A stretch of 64,000 bases of DNA. It comes from Phycisphaerae bacterium (lineage in GTDB: Bacteria; Planctomycetota; Phycisphaerae; FEN-1346; JAACEH01). How positions within the stretch are numbered: position 1 is the first letter of the stretch; every line of letters starts with the position of its first letter. Location: positions 1-64,000 of the forward strand of contig JAAYDY010000079.1 of NCBI GenBank assembly GCA_012729015.1. The letters are read 5' to 3'. Below the pieces are notes generated by a model that worked only from the letters and a program-made list of their open reading frames with translations, was not told the origin of the DNA and ran no database searches. Of this stretch, positions 1-9,035 are shown in pieces. The position numbers were made by a program, and so were the translations under genes.

Positions 1-113
1 GCCGAGGCCGGAACTCGCCCCAATCACCGCGCTACGGACACTCCCGGCTCACCCGCAGGCAACTGTTCGGACCGGAGACAAGCAACCCGGGGCGTGCCCT
101 GGGCGGCCCCTGC

Positions 114-2087
114 TCAGACGGAGCCCCAGCGGGCAATCTTGCCCGGGTGTTCCGTCACCTCCTTGTAGATGTCGGTCAGGCCATTGGCCAGCATGAACTC
201 GGCGAGTTCCAGGGCATGGTACGCCGAACTCAGGGTGATTCCGAGCGCCTTGGCCCAACCCTCTCCCTTCATCCCCTGGTCGCGCAACTCCTTGGCCCGC
301 CAGGCGTAGCGGACCGGCAGCGGCTCCTTCTTGTACAGGGCTACGTCCAACTCCTGGCTGAGCAGTCCCGCGTCCTTCAGGTCGATCGGTGAGTGCTCGA
401 TGAGGGCCTGCCACTGCGTGGGAAGCAGGCCGACGTAGTTGACGCGGAATCGCGCCCGCGGCACCACGACCCGGTTGTCCTGGCGCTGGAACAGCACCAC
501 GCGAATCGGCGTGATCAATCCACCCAGGGCCTGGCGGACCTCGTCGGTCCGACCCTCGGTCAGCGTCTTCGCCACCGAGCGAGCAGCCTCCACCATCTCG
601 GCCGGCTTGACCGGCTTGGCCGATGAACTGAGCTGTTGATCGACGTACTTGATCTCCCACTCCAATTGGCTCAGCCGCTTCTCGCACCGCCTCACCTTCT
701 CGACAAACGTCGCGAGGTTGTCGCTGACGACAACGGCCTCGGCGTACTTGTCGCGATCGGACTCGACACGCGCCCGTTCGGCTCGCAGGGCGGCGGCCCT
801 GGCGCCGAGCTCTCCGCCGTCCCGCGTCATCTGCGCCGTCAGCTCCGCCAGCAGGCCCCCTGCGCCTTCGGCGGACACCAGGGTATCGAGGACCGCGGCA
901 ATAATCCGGCGATCGGTCCGCTCGCGATTGCAGATGCCCTTGTTCCAACATTTGCCGTCGATCGCACTACTGCACCGATAGCCGCGTTGCACGGTGTCGC
1001 CATACCTACGCCCCAGGCCCTGGCCGACCATCTTGGAGCCACAGATGCTGCAACGCAGGTGACCGCTGAGGAGGCAACGCGCGGTGTAGGGGATGCCGTG
1101 CATGATGTTGTCCGTGCCCTTCGGTTGCGGCGCGCGGCTGGCCATCGTCTTGTTCGCGGCCTCCCAGAGTGTCGCCGAGACGAACGCCAGGTGCGGCATC
1201 TCCCGCGTCCAGATCTCGTCCGCGGGAGTCGCGACTGTCCTGCGCTTGCCGGTCCGGAGATCCGCCTCCGGGTGTACACGTCGATAGCGCTCGATGCCCA
1301 TGTAAATCGTGTTCGTGATCAACGACGTGATGCTGTTCTCATTATGCACCTTGCTCCTGGCGTTGGCGAACCGCGGGAAACCCGCCTCGGTCAGGAACGC
1401 GGCAATGCTCTTCTTCGAACTGCCTCGCCGGGCTCGCTCGAACGCCTCGACAATCGTCGGCCCCCACTTCTCCTCCTTCTCGTCGACGAAAGGGCCTGCC
1501 CGCCGCTGGCTGCCCTCGTTCGCCGGCCTACGCGTGTAGCCCGGAATCACGCGGCCCATCGCATAGCCGGCCTCCCACCCGGACCGCTTGCCGCGATTGA
1601 TGCGTTCGCTCAGATCGCTATTATGCCGCTCGTGGTGGTACCCGCTGAAAACCAGCTTCAGAAGGTAGTCGTTCCGCGCCGCACTTGTATCCAGAGCGTC
1701 GTTGATGGCCACGATGCGCACCTTACTGGCTGCGGCAAGATTAACGAGGCTGAGCAGCGCCGCCGTGTTGCGGTATAGCCTACTGACATCCTCGACGACC
1801 ACCATGTCGCATTGGCCTGTCCGGATGGCGTCCTTGAGCTGGTCAATGCCGGATCGGCTGACCATCTCGCCCGAAATCCCTTCGTCCTTGAACTCGCCGA
1901 CGGGTTCCGGATAGCCGTGCTCTGCCAGCCACACCCGGACCTTGGCGATTTGATCATCGCTGCTGCGCGGATTCTGCGTGTCGTCACGACTGTGCCTCGC
2001 GTACACGTAGATCCGCGAATAGGAGTCCGGACGCCGCTGCGTGTTCTCCGAGCCGTTCGACTTGCCAAATGTGACCTTGCCCACCAT
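114..2087 (-). CDS. Large serine recombinase (657 aa)
   Basis: Site-specific DNA integrase/excisionase of the large serine recombinase family. The N-terminal resolvase domain has the YxRxS motif (YARHS, nucleophile Ser33), followed by a recombinase domain and a zinc ribbon with CSIC and paired cysteines in the RCSS...C...C stretch, then a coiled-coil-like segment rich in R/E/A. The C-terminus carries an extra helix-turn-helix-like stretch (GWAKALGITLSSAY). The start at 2087 is chosen because GGAGGT lies 7 nt upstream; in-frame ATGs further upstream lack a Shine-Dalgarno. It is on the opposite strand from the integrase remnant at 3.1 kb, so two different recombinase classes sit side by side, consistent with an insertion hot spot. 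The att site it uses is not identifiable from one sequence. Confidence 0.93.
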   Translation of the reverse strand: MVGKVTFGKSNGSENTQRRPDSYSRIYVYARHSRDDTQNPRSSDDQIAKVRVWLAEHGYPEPVGEFKDEGISGEMVSRSGIDQLKDAIRTGQCDMVVVEDVSRLYRNTAALLSLVNLAAASKVRIVAINDALDTSAARNDYLLKLVFSGYHHERHNSDLSERINRGKRSGWEAGYAMGRVIPGYTRRPANEGSQRRAGPFVDEKEEKWGPTIVEAFERARRGSSKKSIAAFLTEAGFPRFANARSKVHNENSITSLITNTIYMGIERYRRVHPEADLRTGKRRTVATPADEIWTREMPHLAFVSATLWEAANKTMASRAPQPKGTDNIMHGIPYTARCLLSGHLRCSICGSKMVGQGLGRRYGDTVQRGYRCSSAIDGKCWNKGICNRERTDRRIIAAVLDTLVSAEGAGGLLAELTAQMTRDGGELGARAAALRAERARVESDRDKYAEAVVVSDNLATFVEKVRRCEKRLSQLEWEIKYVDQQLSSSAKPVKPAEMVEAARSVAKTLTEGRTDEVRQALGGLITPIRVVLFQRQDNRVVVPRARFRVNYVGLLPTQWQALIEHSPIDLKDAGLLSQELDVALYKKEPLPVRYAWRAKELRDQGMKGEGWAKALGITLSSAYHALELAEFMLANGLTDIYKEVTEHPGKIARWGSV

Positions 2088-2916
2088 CTCATGTACCTCC
2101 ATATGCCCGTCCGTGGCCAGCAGAGGAACCGCGCCACGGCACGCCTGTGTTGTTGCCATGCCACTGAGTCAATGTGCTCACGAAAACTGGGCCTCCACAT
2201 GCCATAGCTGGGTCCGTTGTCCTCAACCTCCGTTCCTCCCGGCTTGGACCTGTCATGCCGCAGACAGGCAACCGTCGAGTCCGCCTGTTTCGAGTCTTGC
2301 CACTTGCGGGAGTTGCCCTGAGCATTAAGACCCAACGCCGCAAGCCACGCGGCTCATCGCCACAGGACATGGCGTTACAAATTGCGTCACAGTTGTTACT
2401 CGCGGCGTAACATATGGCAAAGAGAGCGAGGAAGTTGTTGAAGGCAGAGACATGGCCTTCAAAACAAGCAGTGGGAGCAGCTCATGAGTCGACGTGACAC
2501 TTTTGGCCGAGCTGCTTCGGGAAGGAGAGGTTGCGATGGTGGGAGTCACCCGAATCCAACACCGTTTGGCGAACCGGATTGGGTGACACTGACGTGGAAG
2601 AGCCGGTACGCCTGCCACGGGTCGGAGCGCTGCCCGACCCGGTGCCCAGACGAATGGTTCATCAACCCGCCCGGCGCAAACGAACACGCCACCGGCCGTG
2701 ACGCCGATGGCGGTGATTCTGCAACAGCGCAGACGAGATCACTATCGCTTCAGCCTCGTGAAGTCATCTGGAGGTGGCGCACAATGCGTCGCATCCCTGT
2801 GGCTCATGAGCAGATCATACTCTTGGCGTGGCCGACCAATCCGACTGGCCGGCCACGTCCTCCTTCTGCGTCCTATAGATCATGCGGCCAAGCCTAATCT
2901 TAGCCAAAACAAGGAC

Positions 2917-2970
2917 TTGACCGCTGTCGATTGGTCAGTCACATATCGTGCCCCCGCTACCATATGTGAC
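2917..2970 (+). promoter_or_regulatory. Putative promoter overlapping a 9-bp inverted repeat
   Basis: TTGACC at 2917-2922 is 18 nt from ACATAT at 2941-2946, a sigma70-like arrangement. GTCACATAT (2938-2946) is the exact reverse complement of ATATGTGAC (2962-2970), with 15 nt between. The repeat covers the putative -10, as an operator would. It faces the integrase remnant. An att-core hairpin is an alternative reading. Confidence 0.4.
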
Positions 2971-2972
2971 AC

Positions 2973-3008
2973 AGGGACTTGCGGCAATCGCAGGTCCCTT
3001 TTTGTTTG
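2973..3008 (+). terminator. Intrinsic terminator upstream of the integrase remnant
   Basis: AGGGACTTGCG (2973-2983) pairs with CGCAGGTCCCT (2989-2999) around a 5-nt loop, with one G-U pair, and is followed by a T-rich run. Together with the promoter-like sequence at 2917 it would define a transcript of only about 50 nt. The stem is nearly the same sequence as the terminator at 40285-40318. Confidence 0.6.
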
Positions 3009-3114
3009 CCCTTTTGCGACCTCGTGTACAGCAATCTGTACAGCAGCAGGCTCAAGGGGACCTCCGAAGCGACACCTACACAGACACCGAAGGTCGCAGA
3101 AGGAGGCTTCACTC

Positions 3115-4333
3115 ATGGCAGGACTCATCAAGCGCGGCAAGAAATTCTACGCGGTCTATCGCATCGGCGGCAAAGAGAAACGCCGCTCACTCGGCACCGA
3201 CTCCAGGCAGATCGCCCTGGAGAAGATTCGTCAGCTCGAATCCCGCATGGCCCGAGGCGACGACAACCCGCTGCCCACACGCACGCCCGTTGCCGAGGTC
3301 GTCGCAGCCTACGTCCAGCACATCCAGACCGTCAAGACCTACCGCAGCGCCCGCACCGACATCTACTACCTGCGCGAAGCCTTCGGCCCCATCTGCCCCG
3401 CCCTCGAAATCACGAGCCGCAAGGTCAGCCAGAAGGCCCGCAAACGTCGCCTGTTGCCCTCTGTGGACCTTCGCTGCAACGTCCCGACCATCGGAGGCCA
3501 ACTGCTTGGAGCAGATCACCACCGCCCAAATCTCGGAGTTCGTCGCCGCCCTGGTCCGGGCTCGTGGACTGGCCCCCAAGACGGCCAACCGGCACCGCGA
3601 GATACTTACCCGGCTTTTCAACTGGGCCATGGAGCAGCGCGGCATCCGCTTGCCCGGTGACCGTAACCCGGCCGCAGCCGTGGAGCGCTACAAGGAACCG
3701 GCCCCGAAGATTCGATTCCTCACCCTGAAGCAGATCGATGAGCAGCTTGACGCCCTGGCCCCCTATCCTCAGCTTCAGGCCATGGTTGCCCTGTACATCT
3801 ACGCCGGACTTCGCCGCGAGGAAGCCCTCTGGCTCCAGGTCGAGGACATCGACTACACGACCGGCCCCTTCGGCATGATCCGGATTCGGGCCAAGGAGGT
3901 CGGCGGTTCGTTCTGGCAGCCCAAGACCAAGGTCAACCGCGCCGTGCCCATCAGCAGCGCGCTACGGGCCTACCTGGACTGCTACGAGGTCCCCGCGTCC
4001 GATGCCGGCTGGTTCTTTCCCAGCCCCCAGGGCAAACACTACGACCCCGACAACTTCAGCAGCGACCTACGCCGTGCCCAGTTGAAACTGGGCCTTATTT
4101 GGGCCTGTTTGGACTATCGGCATACGTTCGGTTCTCAGCTTGCAATGAAGGGGGAATCTTTGTATAAGATATCAACGCTGATGGGGAATTCGCCGGAGAT
4201 TTGCAGGCGGCACTATGCGTCGCTCGTCCCAGAAATGCTTGCCGTTGCCGTCGAGTTCCTGCGCTTCTCTTCTTACAGTACTGTTGACTCCATACCTGGG
4301 GGTGCCGCACCATATCAGTCTCTTGACACTTGA
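3115..4333 (+). pseudogene. Tyrosine recombinase/phage integrase, frameshifted
   Basis: Site-specific tyrosine recombinase broken by a +1 frameshift. The first frame starts at 3115 with GAAGGAGG 8 nt upstream and encodes an N-terminal basic domain plus part of the SAM-like core-binding domain (MAGLIKRGKKFYAVY onward). From about 3455-3500 the homologous reading moves to the next frame (CLEQITTAQISEF onward) and continues to 4333. The second part has the catalytic Arg in GLRREEAL, RHTF of the HxxR box (the usual first His is replaced by Leu/Asp context, LDYRHTF) and the Tyr nucleophile in RRHYASL. Either a true pseudogene or a one-base sequencing error; the altered HxxR box argues for loss of function. 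The receiver gene follows 11 nt after the stop. Confidence 0.8.
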
Positions 4334-4344
4334 GGGCCGACACG

Positions 4345-4947
4345 ATGACAGAATGGCTCTGGAATAACAAGGAATGGGTCTTCAGCGGAATTGGCATTGT
4401 CTTTCTTAGTGGTATTGTCCTGGTTCTCAAGTACTTCTGGTCCCGCCGCTCACGGTCCTACTCCTCAGCCCCCAATGCGGCCGACTCCGTACAGGTGCCA
4501 ACCGGAGCACCGCCCCCTTCCGAACTTGCCTTGGATCACATCAAGACTCAAACCCATATTCTGTTCATCGACGACGACACCAAGTTCAAGGTCGTTGACA
4601 TCTTGGCACGCTGTGGCTGGATCCATACCGACCGCTTGAGCGACATCTCCAACATCGATGACCCTCGCCTGAGAACCGCTCACATCGTCTTCGTTGACAT
4701 TCAGGGCGTTGGCCTGAAGCTGGACTTCCACGCGCAAGGGCTGGGGTTGGCCAAGGCCATTAAGCAACGGTATAGGCACAAGAAGGTTGTGATCTACTCA
4801 GCACAACGCGATGGTGATCGTTTTCACGAGGCCTTGCGTGCTGCGGATGCCTCACTCGCCAAGGATGCTGACCCCTATGAGTTTCAGCAATTGGCCGAAA
4901 GGCTCGCTCGTGACTACTGGAGTGCTCAAACGTGCGATATTTCCTAG
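4345..4947 (+). CDS. Membrane-anchored receiver-domain protein (200 aa)
   Basis: A response-regulator receiver domain tethered to the membrane. One transmembrane helix spans about residues 10-32 (VFSGIGIVFLSGIVLVLKYF), then a linker, then a receiver from about residue 65 with the acidic pocket IDDD, the phosphoacceptor Asp in VFVDIQG, the switch Ser in VIYSA and the conserved Lys in SLAKDAD. No DNA-binding or enzymatic output domain is present. The ATG at 4345 is preferred because GAGGG lies about 8 nt upstream; a TTG at 4330 overlaps the integrase stop. The kinase gene begins inside its 3' end (16-nt overlap), so the two are almost certainly co-translated. GC is clearly lower than in the flanking housekeeping DNA, suggesting transfer with the integrase. 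Its biological output is unknown. Confidence 0.8.
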   Translation: MTEWLWNNKEWVFSGIGIVFLSGIVLVLKYFWSRRSRSYSSAPNAADSVQVPTGAPPPSELALDHIKTQTHILFIDDDTKFKVVDILARCGWIHTDRLSDISNIDDPRLRTAHIVFVDIQGVGLKLDFHAQGLGLAKAIKQRYRHKKVVIYSAQRDGDRFHEALRAADASLAKDADPYEFQQLAERLARDYWSAQTCDIS

Positions 4948-5963
4948 CTGATCCGTCTGGCGCGCCTCTTGCTGGCAATATCACTACAGCTTGCTCTTCT
5001 TGTCTTGCATCATCCGCGCGCAGTTCCTCCACTACATGTCCTAACGATGGCACCTCGTGTCGCATCGGCAAGTGCTCCAACCAAGGCGGCGGCACCGTCT
5101 TTCTGTGCTCCAACGCCCACGATGATCTTGCCAGCAGCAGAATCTTCAAGAACAAGCTCGTCGCTTACCTAACCGTTCTCCCTTCCCTTGTAGCCACCCG
5201 CAATCAACTGGCTTCTAATCTCCATCGGCGCAACCGCCAACTTACACACAACCTTGTCAGCCTCAACGCTCGAAGCATTCAAGAGCTATACGCCTTCATT
5301 CCCCAAGACACGATGATAGGCAACGTGCATCAGCAGATACGCGTCCTGTCAGACCTCATTTCTTCCGACTCGACTCAAGCCGCCAAGCTGTTTCTCCGAC
5401 TTGCCAAGAACAGCCTCGCCATGAAAGGCGTGTTTTCCGTCTTTCGACGTCTAGACAATCCTTCTGCATCACTGACCATATCTCCCCACGACATTCGCAG
5501 GGTTGTACTTAATGTACTGCATGTCTTCTTCGCCGACTTCACAGACCGAGACATACGCGTTCGTGTTGAGGACTCCACCCTCAAGGTCAGGTTCGACTAC
5601 GAGACTTTTCACGTTGCCCTTTACCACATCATCGACAACGCCGCCAAGTATGCAATGCCTCATTCGGAACTATCCGTCTGCTTCCTAGCCGACAATGGGC
5701 ATGTCGATGTCAGTTTCGAAATGATGAGCATAAGGATTAGGCCTGACGAGGTTCCCCGTATTACAGATGAGGGATTCAGAGGGGAGGAAGCCAAGGCAAT
5801 CCAAGCAGCTGGCGATGGCATCGGACTCCACTCCGCAAGTCAGTTGTTGACACTCAATAATGCCCGCCTCCTTATAACGCCTAACCTCACTGGCCGTGCT
5901 ACCGACTTAAACGGCCACTGCTTCGAAAGCAACCGTTTTTCAGTACGACTCCCAATACGATAG
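4932..5963 (+). CDS. Cys-rich soluble histidine kinase-like protein (343 aa)
   Basis: Probable partner kinase of the receiver protein just upstream. Residues 20-65 hold a cysteine cluster (CSSC, CPNDGTSC, C, FLC) that could bind zinc or a redox cluster. About residues 95-120 contain an HNL-type phosphoacceptor helix (QLTHNLVSLNARS), and the C-terminal half is an HATPase_c fold with N-box HIIDNAAKYA, a G1-like DEGFRG and G2 GDGIGLH. No transmembrane segment or recognised sensor domain is present, unlike ordinary sensor kinases, so sensing may go through the cysteine region or a partner. Function is not known; context (integrase neighbour, lower GC) suggests island cargo such as a defence or element-control system, which is inference. 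Confidence 0.75.
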   Translation: MRYFLADPSGAPLAGNITTACSSCLASSARSSSTTCPNDGTSCRIGKCSNQGGGTVFLCSNAHDDLASSRIFKNKLVAYLTVLPSLVATRNQLASNLHRRNRQLTHNLVSLNARSIQELYAFIPQDTMIGNVHQQIRVLSDLISSDSTQAAKLFLRLAKNSLAMKGVFSVFRRLDNPSASLTISPHDIRRVVLNVLHVFFADFTDRDIRVRVEDSTLKVRFDYETFHVALYHIIDNAAKYAMPHSELSVCFLADNGHVDVSFEMMSIRIRPDEVPRITDEGFRGEEAKAIQAAGDGIGLHSASQLLTLNNARLLITPNLTGRATDLNGHCFESNRFSVRLPIR

Positions 5964-5968
5964 GTACT

Positions 5969-6005
5969 CTCCCCCGGCAGGACTTGCGGCCCAGAACCGG
6001 GGGAG
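5969..6005 (+). terminator. Hairpin after the kinase gene
   Basis: CTCCCCCGG (5969-5977) pairs perfectly with CCGGGGGAG (5997-6005) around a 19-nt loop, just 5 nt after the kinase stop. There is no T tract, so it may act as an mRNA end-stabiliser or a Rho-assisted stop. The loop contains GGACTTGCGGC, also found in the terminator stem at 2975. Confidence 0.45.
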
Positions 6006-6046
6006 TCATCGCGAAGTGTTTGAATTGTCACCACTCGGTCAGGCCG

Positions 6047-6654
6047 TCATCGTGACCTGCCGCGATGCTTCATAGGCCTCGACCTCCTTGCGTCATCGTG
6101 ACAGTATATGGATTTCAAAGCCCATACAATGGGTCCAGAGGCACCACCTGCCTGGCCGGGACGCCCATGGTACACCGGCCAGCAGCTTGAGCCGGCCATC
6201 TGAATGACCAGGAGCGGGTGCCGCCAGGAGGGATTGTTGAGGGTGCCGTCGATCTGGCACTGGTGAGGGGGCATCGGGTTCGCAGCCTTCGACGATCTTC
6301 GGCGCTGGCTGGCTTGTGGGTGCGTGCGACACAGGAGTGATCCACGCGGAAGCGGCTGGCCAAGGCGATGATCGTGTTCACTTCCCCGAGTCGAGCAGTG
6401 CCTGCCAGGCACGAGTCCCGCACGATGGCCGCACGGGAGCTTCGTGCAAGGACAGTCCTCAACCTTGTGGTCAGGGAGGGACCCAGTACCGGCCGTGAAC
6501 GCGTACGGGGTGCCGTAGCCGACGACGCGCACGGCCTGGCCCGTCTCGTCCGTGATCGTCACGCCACCGTACGGCTCGTACGGACGATGTCGCGCCGCTG
6601 CAACGCCACTATCGCGACAGCCGCGGCCCCTTTGACCAACTGCCGCCTGCTCAC
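6047..6654 (-). pseudogene. Remnant of a Tat-exported protein
   Basis: A GTG at 6654 with AGAGG 9 nt upstream opens a frame with a clean twin-arginine leader (SRRQLVKGAAAVAIVAL) that stops after about 31 codons. Protein-like stretches then continue in other frames (for example YGGVTITDETGQAVRVVGYG and later DGTLNNPSWRHPLLVIQMAG), so the body is scattered by several frameshifts. It is the last position of the AraC/DegT/beta-helix/Gfo operon, starting 19 nt after the oxidoreductase stop. The original activity cannot be told. Confidence 0.45.
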
Positions 6655-6672
6655 GGGTGCGGTCCTCTCGCG

Positions 6673-7650
6673 TCATTGCCCCCGTCGCAATCCCTCATCG
6701 AGGACTCTGTCCGCCAACATTCCTTGTCTGCCGCAGGAGGCATTGCCCTCCTGCCCATCCAGCACTCGTTCAATGTGACGCACCAGCCCCAGATGAGGCG
6801 CACGGTCTCTGTCAAAGCGGTACTCTTGCTCGACCTTGCCGGCTCGCAGCGTGAAGGCGTGGCTGTCCAGACTTGCCGCTTCGATGGCTCCCTCGGTGCC
6901 GGCAATGACGAAGCGGTCGGCCCAACGCAGCGAGGCAAAACTGCCGGAGACAGAACAGAGCGTGTCCCCGGCGAAGCGGACGGCCAGACTGACGGTCTGC
7001 TCCACGCGGCTCTCGGGATTGACCTTCGCCGTCAGGCCGCAGACCTCGGCCGGCTCGCCCAGGAGGTAGACCATCAGGTCGATGCGGTGTGATACGACGT
7101 CGACGAACAGTCCTCCGCCGCTCACGTCCGGCTGCACGCGCCAGCCGCCGCCCCACGAGGTCCCGGGAGCGGGCGGCTGCGCATACTCGATCGCAGCCGA
7201 CACGGGGCGGCCGATGCGCCCCGAGTCGATCAGTTCCTTCATTTTCAGCACGTGCGGGTGGAAGCGGCGATAGTAGGCGACGAACAACTCGACGCCCGCC
7301 GCCTCACAGACTGCAATCATCTCCCTGTCTTCGGTGGCCGACAGGCCCATGGGCTTCTCGACCAGCACGTGCTTGCCGGCCTCGGCGGCCGCCACGACAT
7401 ACTGGCGGTGCGACGACGGCGGCGTGGCCACGTAGACAATATCGACCTCGGGATGATTCAGGACGGCCGCCGCGTCGTCGGTACACAGGGCAATGCCGTG
7501 GGCCTCGGCGAAGGGGCAAGCCTTGGCGGCCTCGCGGCGCATGACAGCGACAATGCGGCTGCCACCGGCCTGGAGAATCGATGGGCCACTCTTCTTCATG
7601 ACCACATCGCCGCAACCGATGATGCCCCAGTGAAGCGACCCGGAAGTCAC
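6673..7650 (-). CDS. Gfo/Idh/MocA family oxidoreductase (325 aa)
   Basis: NAD(P)-dependent dehydrogenase of the glucose-fructose oxidoreductase family, probably acting on a sugar or inositol-like substrate. The N-terminal Rossmann domain has GIIGCGDV, the family EKP motif is EKPMGL, and the C-terminal domain carries the GGGLFVDVVSHRIDL stretch with the His expected near the active site. Length is normal for the family. There is no signal peptide, so it is cytoplasmic. Its ATG overlaps the stop of the beta-helix gene by 4 nt, so it belongs to one operon with the DegT aminotransferase and the AraC regulator. Substrate unknown. Confidence 0.92.
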   Translation of the reverse strand: MTSGSLHWGIIGCGDVVMKKSGPSILQAGGSRIVAVMRREAAKACPFAEAHGIALCTDDAAAVLNHPEVDIVYVATPPSSHRQYVVAAAEAGKHVLVEKPMGLSATEDREMIAVCEAAGVELFVAYYRRFHPHVLKMKELIDSGRIGRPVSAAIEYAQPPAPGTSWGGGWRVQPDVSGGGLFVDVVSHRIDLMVYLLGEPAEVCGLTAKVNPESRVEQTVSLAVRFAGDTLCSVSGSFASLRWADRFVIAGTEGAIEAASLDSHAFTLRAGKVEQEYRFDRDRAPHLGLVRHIERVLDGQEGNASCGRQGMLADRVLDEGLRRGQ

Positions 7651-9035
7651 TTTGCGTCCTCCTTGCCGCTGGCGTCGGCTGCCGGCGAAGCCGCTTCGGT
7701 CTCATAGCAACCCACGTCATAGGCCCTGCCCTGCGGCCGCTTGACGCCGCGGAGGTCTGTGCCGACGGCTTCGATGGTCACGCCGGCATCGATGCCCGGC
7801 GAGTTCGGCCTCAGGCGGAAATCCCCGCGATCGGGGTCAACGAACTGCGGCTCAGCGATGACGTCGCGCTGGCCATACTTGCGGTTCTCGGTGCCGAAGA
7901 GCATGTTGTAGTCGCACTGCGGCCTGGCACCCTGAGTGTCGAAGCGGATGCCCGCGTCGGGTTCTTTCCACCCGAACTCGTTCACCACGCGGTCGCGGCC
8001 GATGTAGGCGATCAGGTTGTTGCGGACCACCGCCGTTTCGCACTGCGGGCCCTGGAGCCAGACGGGGTACGCCCCACAGTTGATGAACGTGTTGTTTTCC
8101 ACCGTGACATGCGTGAAACCCTTGGGCATGACGCCGACGTAGACCGTGTTGACGAACAGATTGTTCCGGTAGGTGATGTGCGAGGAATCCTTCTTCTCCG
8201 TGCCCATCGGCTCGCTGGCGTGCGTAGCATTGAAGCAGCGGTTGTTCTCGATCAGGATGCGGTGGCTGGACGGAAAGATCCAGGCGTCCCAGCTGGCGAA
8301 GAAGCACACACCCATGCCGCTGATCAGGTGCTCCTCCGGCGCCCCGTGAAGGTAGTTGCCACGGAAGGTGATGTCGTCGCCGGAGAAGAAGGTGTACTGC
8401 GTTTTCTTGGGCTTCTTCTGGCCATCCTTCTCCTCCATCACCGGCGTCAGCGTGTCAATCTCGTTGCCTTCGACCAGCGTGCCGCTGTTGGCGAAGACGC
8501 CGCGGAAGACGTTCCTCATCAGGTTGTCTTTGACCAAGGCCTTCTCGCCCGTGAAGATAGCGGTACCGGCCAGGTCATGGATGAAATTGTCGAGTATCCG
8601 GCAGCCGGTGCGGGCCGTCTTGCGGTAACCCTCGCCGGCGAAGATGCCGTGGCCCTGATCGTTGCCGCCGGCGACCTCAAAACCCTCGATGCTGAGGTAG
8701 TCGCCCAGCAGGACGAAGCCCCTGACCCGGGCCTTGCGCGACGGTTCGGCCCGCAGCGTAATCAGGCCGCTTTCGGTCCCCGACACCTTCACCGTGACCA
8801 CCTCGTCGTACTGCCCTGGCTTGACGATAACTACGTCCCCGGAGGCCAGACCCGTGACCGCGCGCGCCAGAGTCTTCCAGGGCGCGGCCTCCGACCCGCC
8901 ATGGGAGTCGTCGGCCTTGGGGTTGCCCGCATCGACGTAGTACGTCGCTGCCGTCACCCGCCCGGCGAGCCCCGCCACAAGAGCCAGCGCCAGAATCACT
9001 CCCGCCAACAGGGACAATGGATGCCTGGTCGTCAT
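7647..9035 (-). CDS. Secreted right-handed beta-helix protein (462 aa)
   Basis: Exported parallel beta-helix protein of the polysaccharide lyase/pectate-lyase-like class. A signal peptide (residues 1-28, LSLLAGVILALALVAGLAG) is followed by YYVDAGNPKADDSHGGSEAAPWKTL..A, the typical opening of such proteins, and repeated coils with N-rich turns (ILDNFIHD, VKDNLMRN, VEGNEI, IENNRCF, YRNNLFV, VENNTFI, VRNNLIA). The start at 9035 is set by GGAGGG upstream and the signal peptide. It overlaps its neighbours by 4 nt on each side, so expression is coupled to DegT and Gfo/Idh. Catalytic residues cannot be assigned; a polysaccharide-binding or lyase role is inferred from the fold and operon. Confidence 0.85.
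   Translation of the reverse strand: MTTRHPLSLLAGVILALALVAGLAGRVTAATYYVDAGNPKADDSHGGSEAAPWKTLARAVTGLASGDVVIVKPGQYDEVVTVKVSGTESGLITLRAEPSRKARVRGFVLLGDYLSIEGFEVAGGNDQGHGIFAGEGYRKTARTGCRILDNFIHDLAGTAIFTGEKALVKDNLMRNVFRGVFANSGTLVEGNEIDTLTPVMEEKDGQKKPKKTQYTFFSGDDITFRGNYLHGAPEEHLISGMGVCFFASWDAWIFPSSHRILIENNRCFNATHASEPMGTEKKDSSHITYRNNLFVNTVYVGVMPKGFTHVTVENNTFINCGAYPVWLQGPQCETAVVRNNLIAYIGRDRVVNEFGWKEPDAGIRFDTQGARPQCDYNMLFGTENRKYGQRDVIAEPQFVDPDRGDFRLRPNSPGIDAGVTIEAVGTDLRGVKRPQGRAYDVGCYETEAASPAADASGKEDAK

Larger units (their letters stand above)
2088..3114. other. Gene-poor 1-kb stretch between the two recombinases
   Basis: No reading frame here has both a plausible start and a protein-like composition. 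It contains the recombinase upstream region, a short GTTAC/GTAAC inverted repeat near 2393-2413, a promoter-like sequence with a 9-bp inverted repeat (2917-2970), an intrinsic-terminator hairpin (2973-3008) and two direct copies of TGTACAGCA 12 bp apart (3025-3045). Attachment or excisionase-binding sites could lie here; this is inference. Confidence 0.5.

Noticed and set aside
2325..2897. Overlapping open frames of 100-140 aa on both strands between the two recombinases
   Set aside because: Composition is Ser/Arg/Pro-rich and none has a good start context or recognisable fold.
3025..3045. Two direct copies of TGTACAGCA 12 nt apart as a start of a CRISPR or iteron array
   Set aside because: Only two copies, so neither array type is supported; kept only as a note in the intergenic feature.
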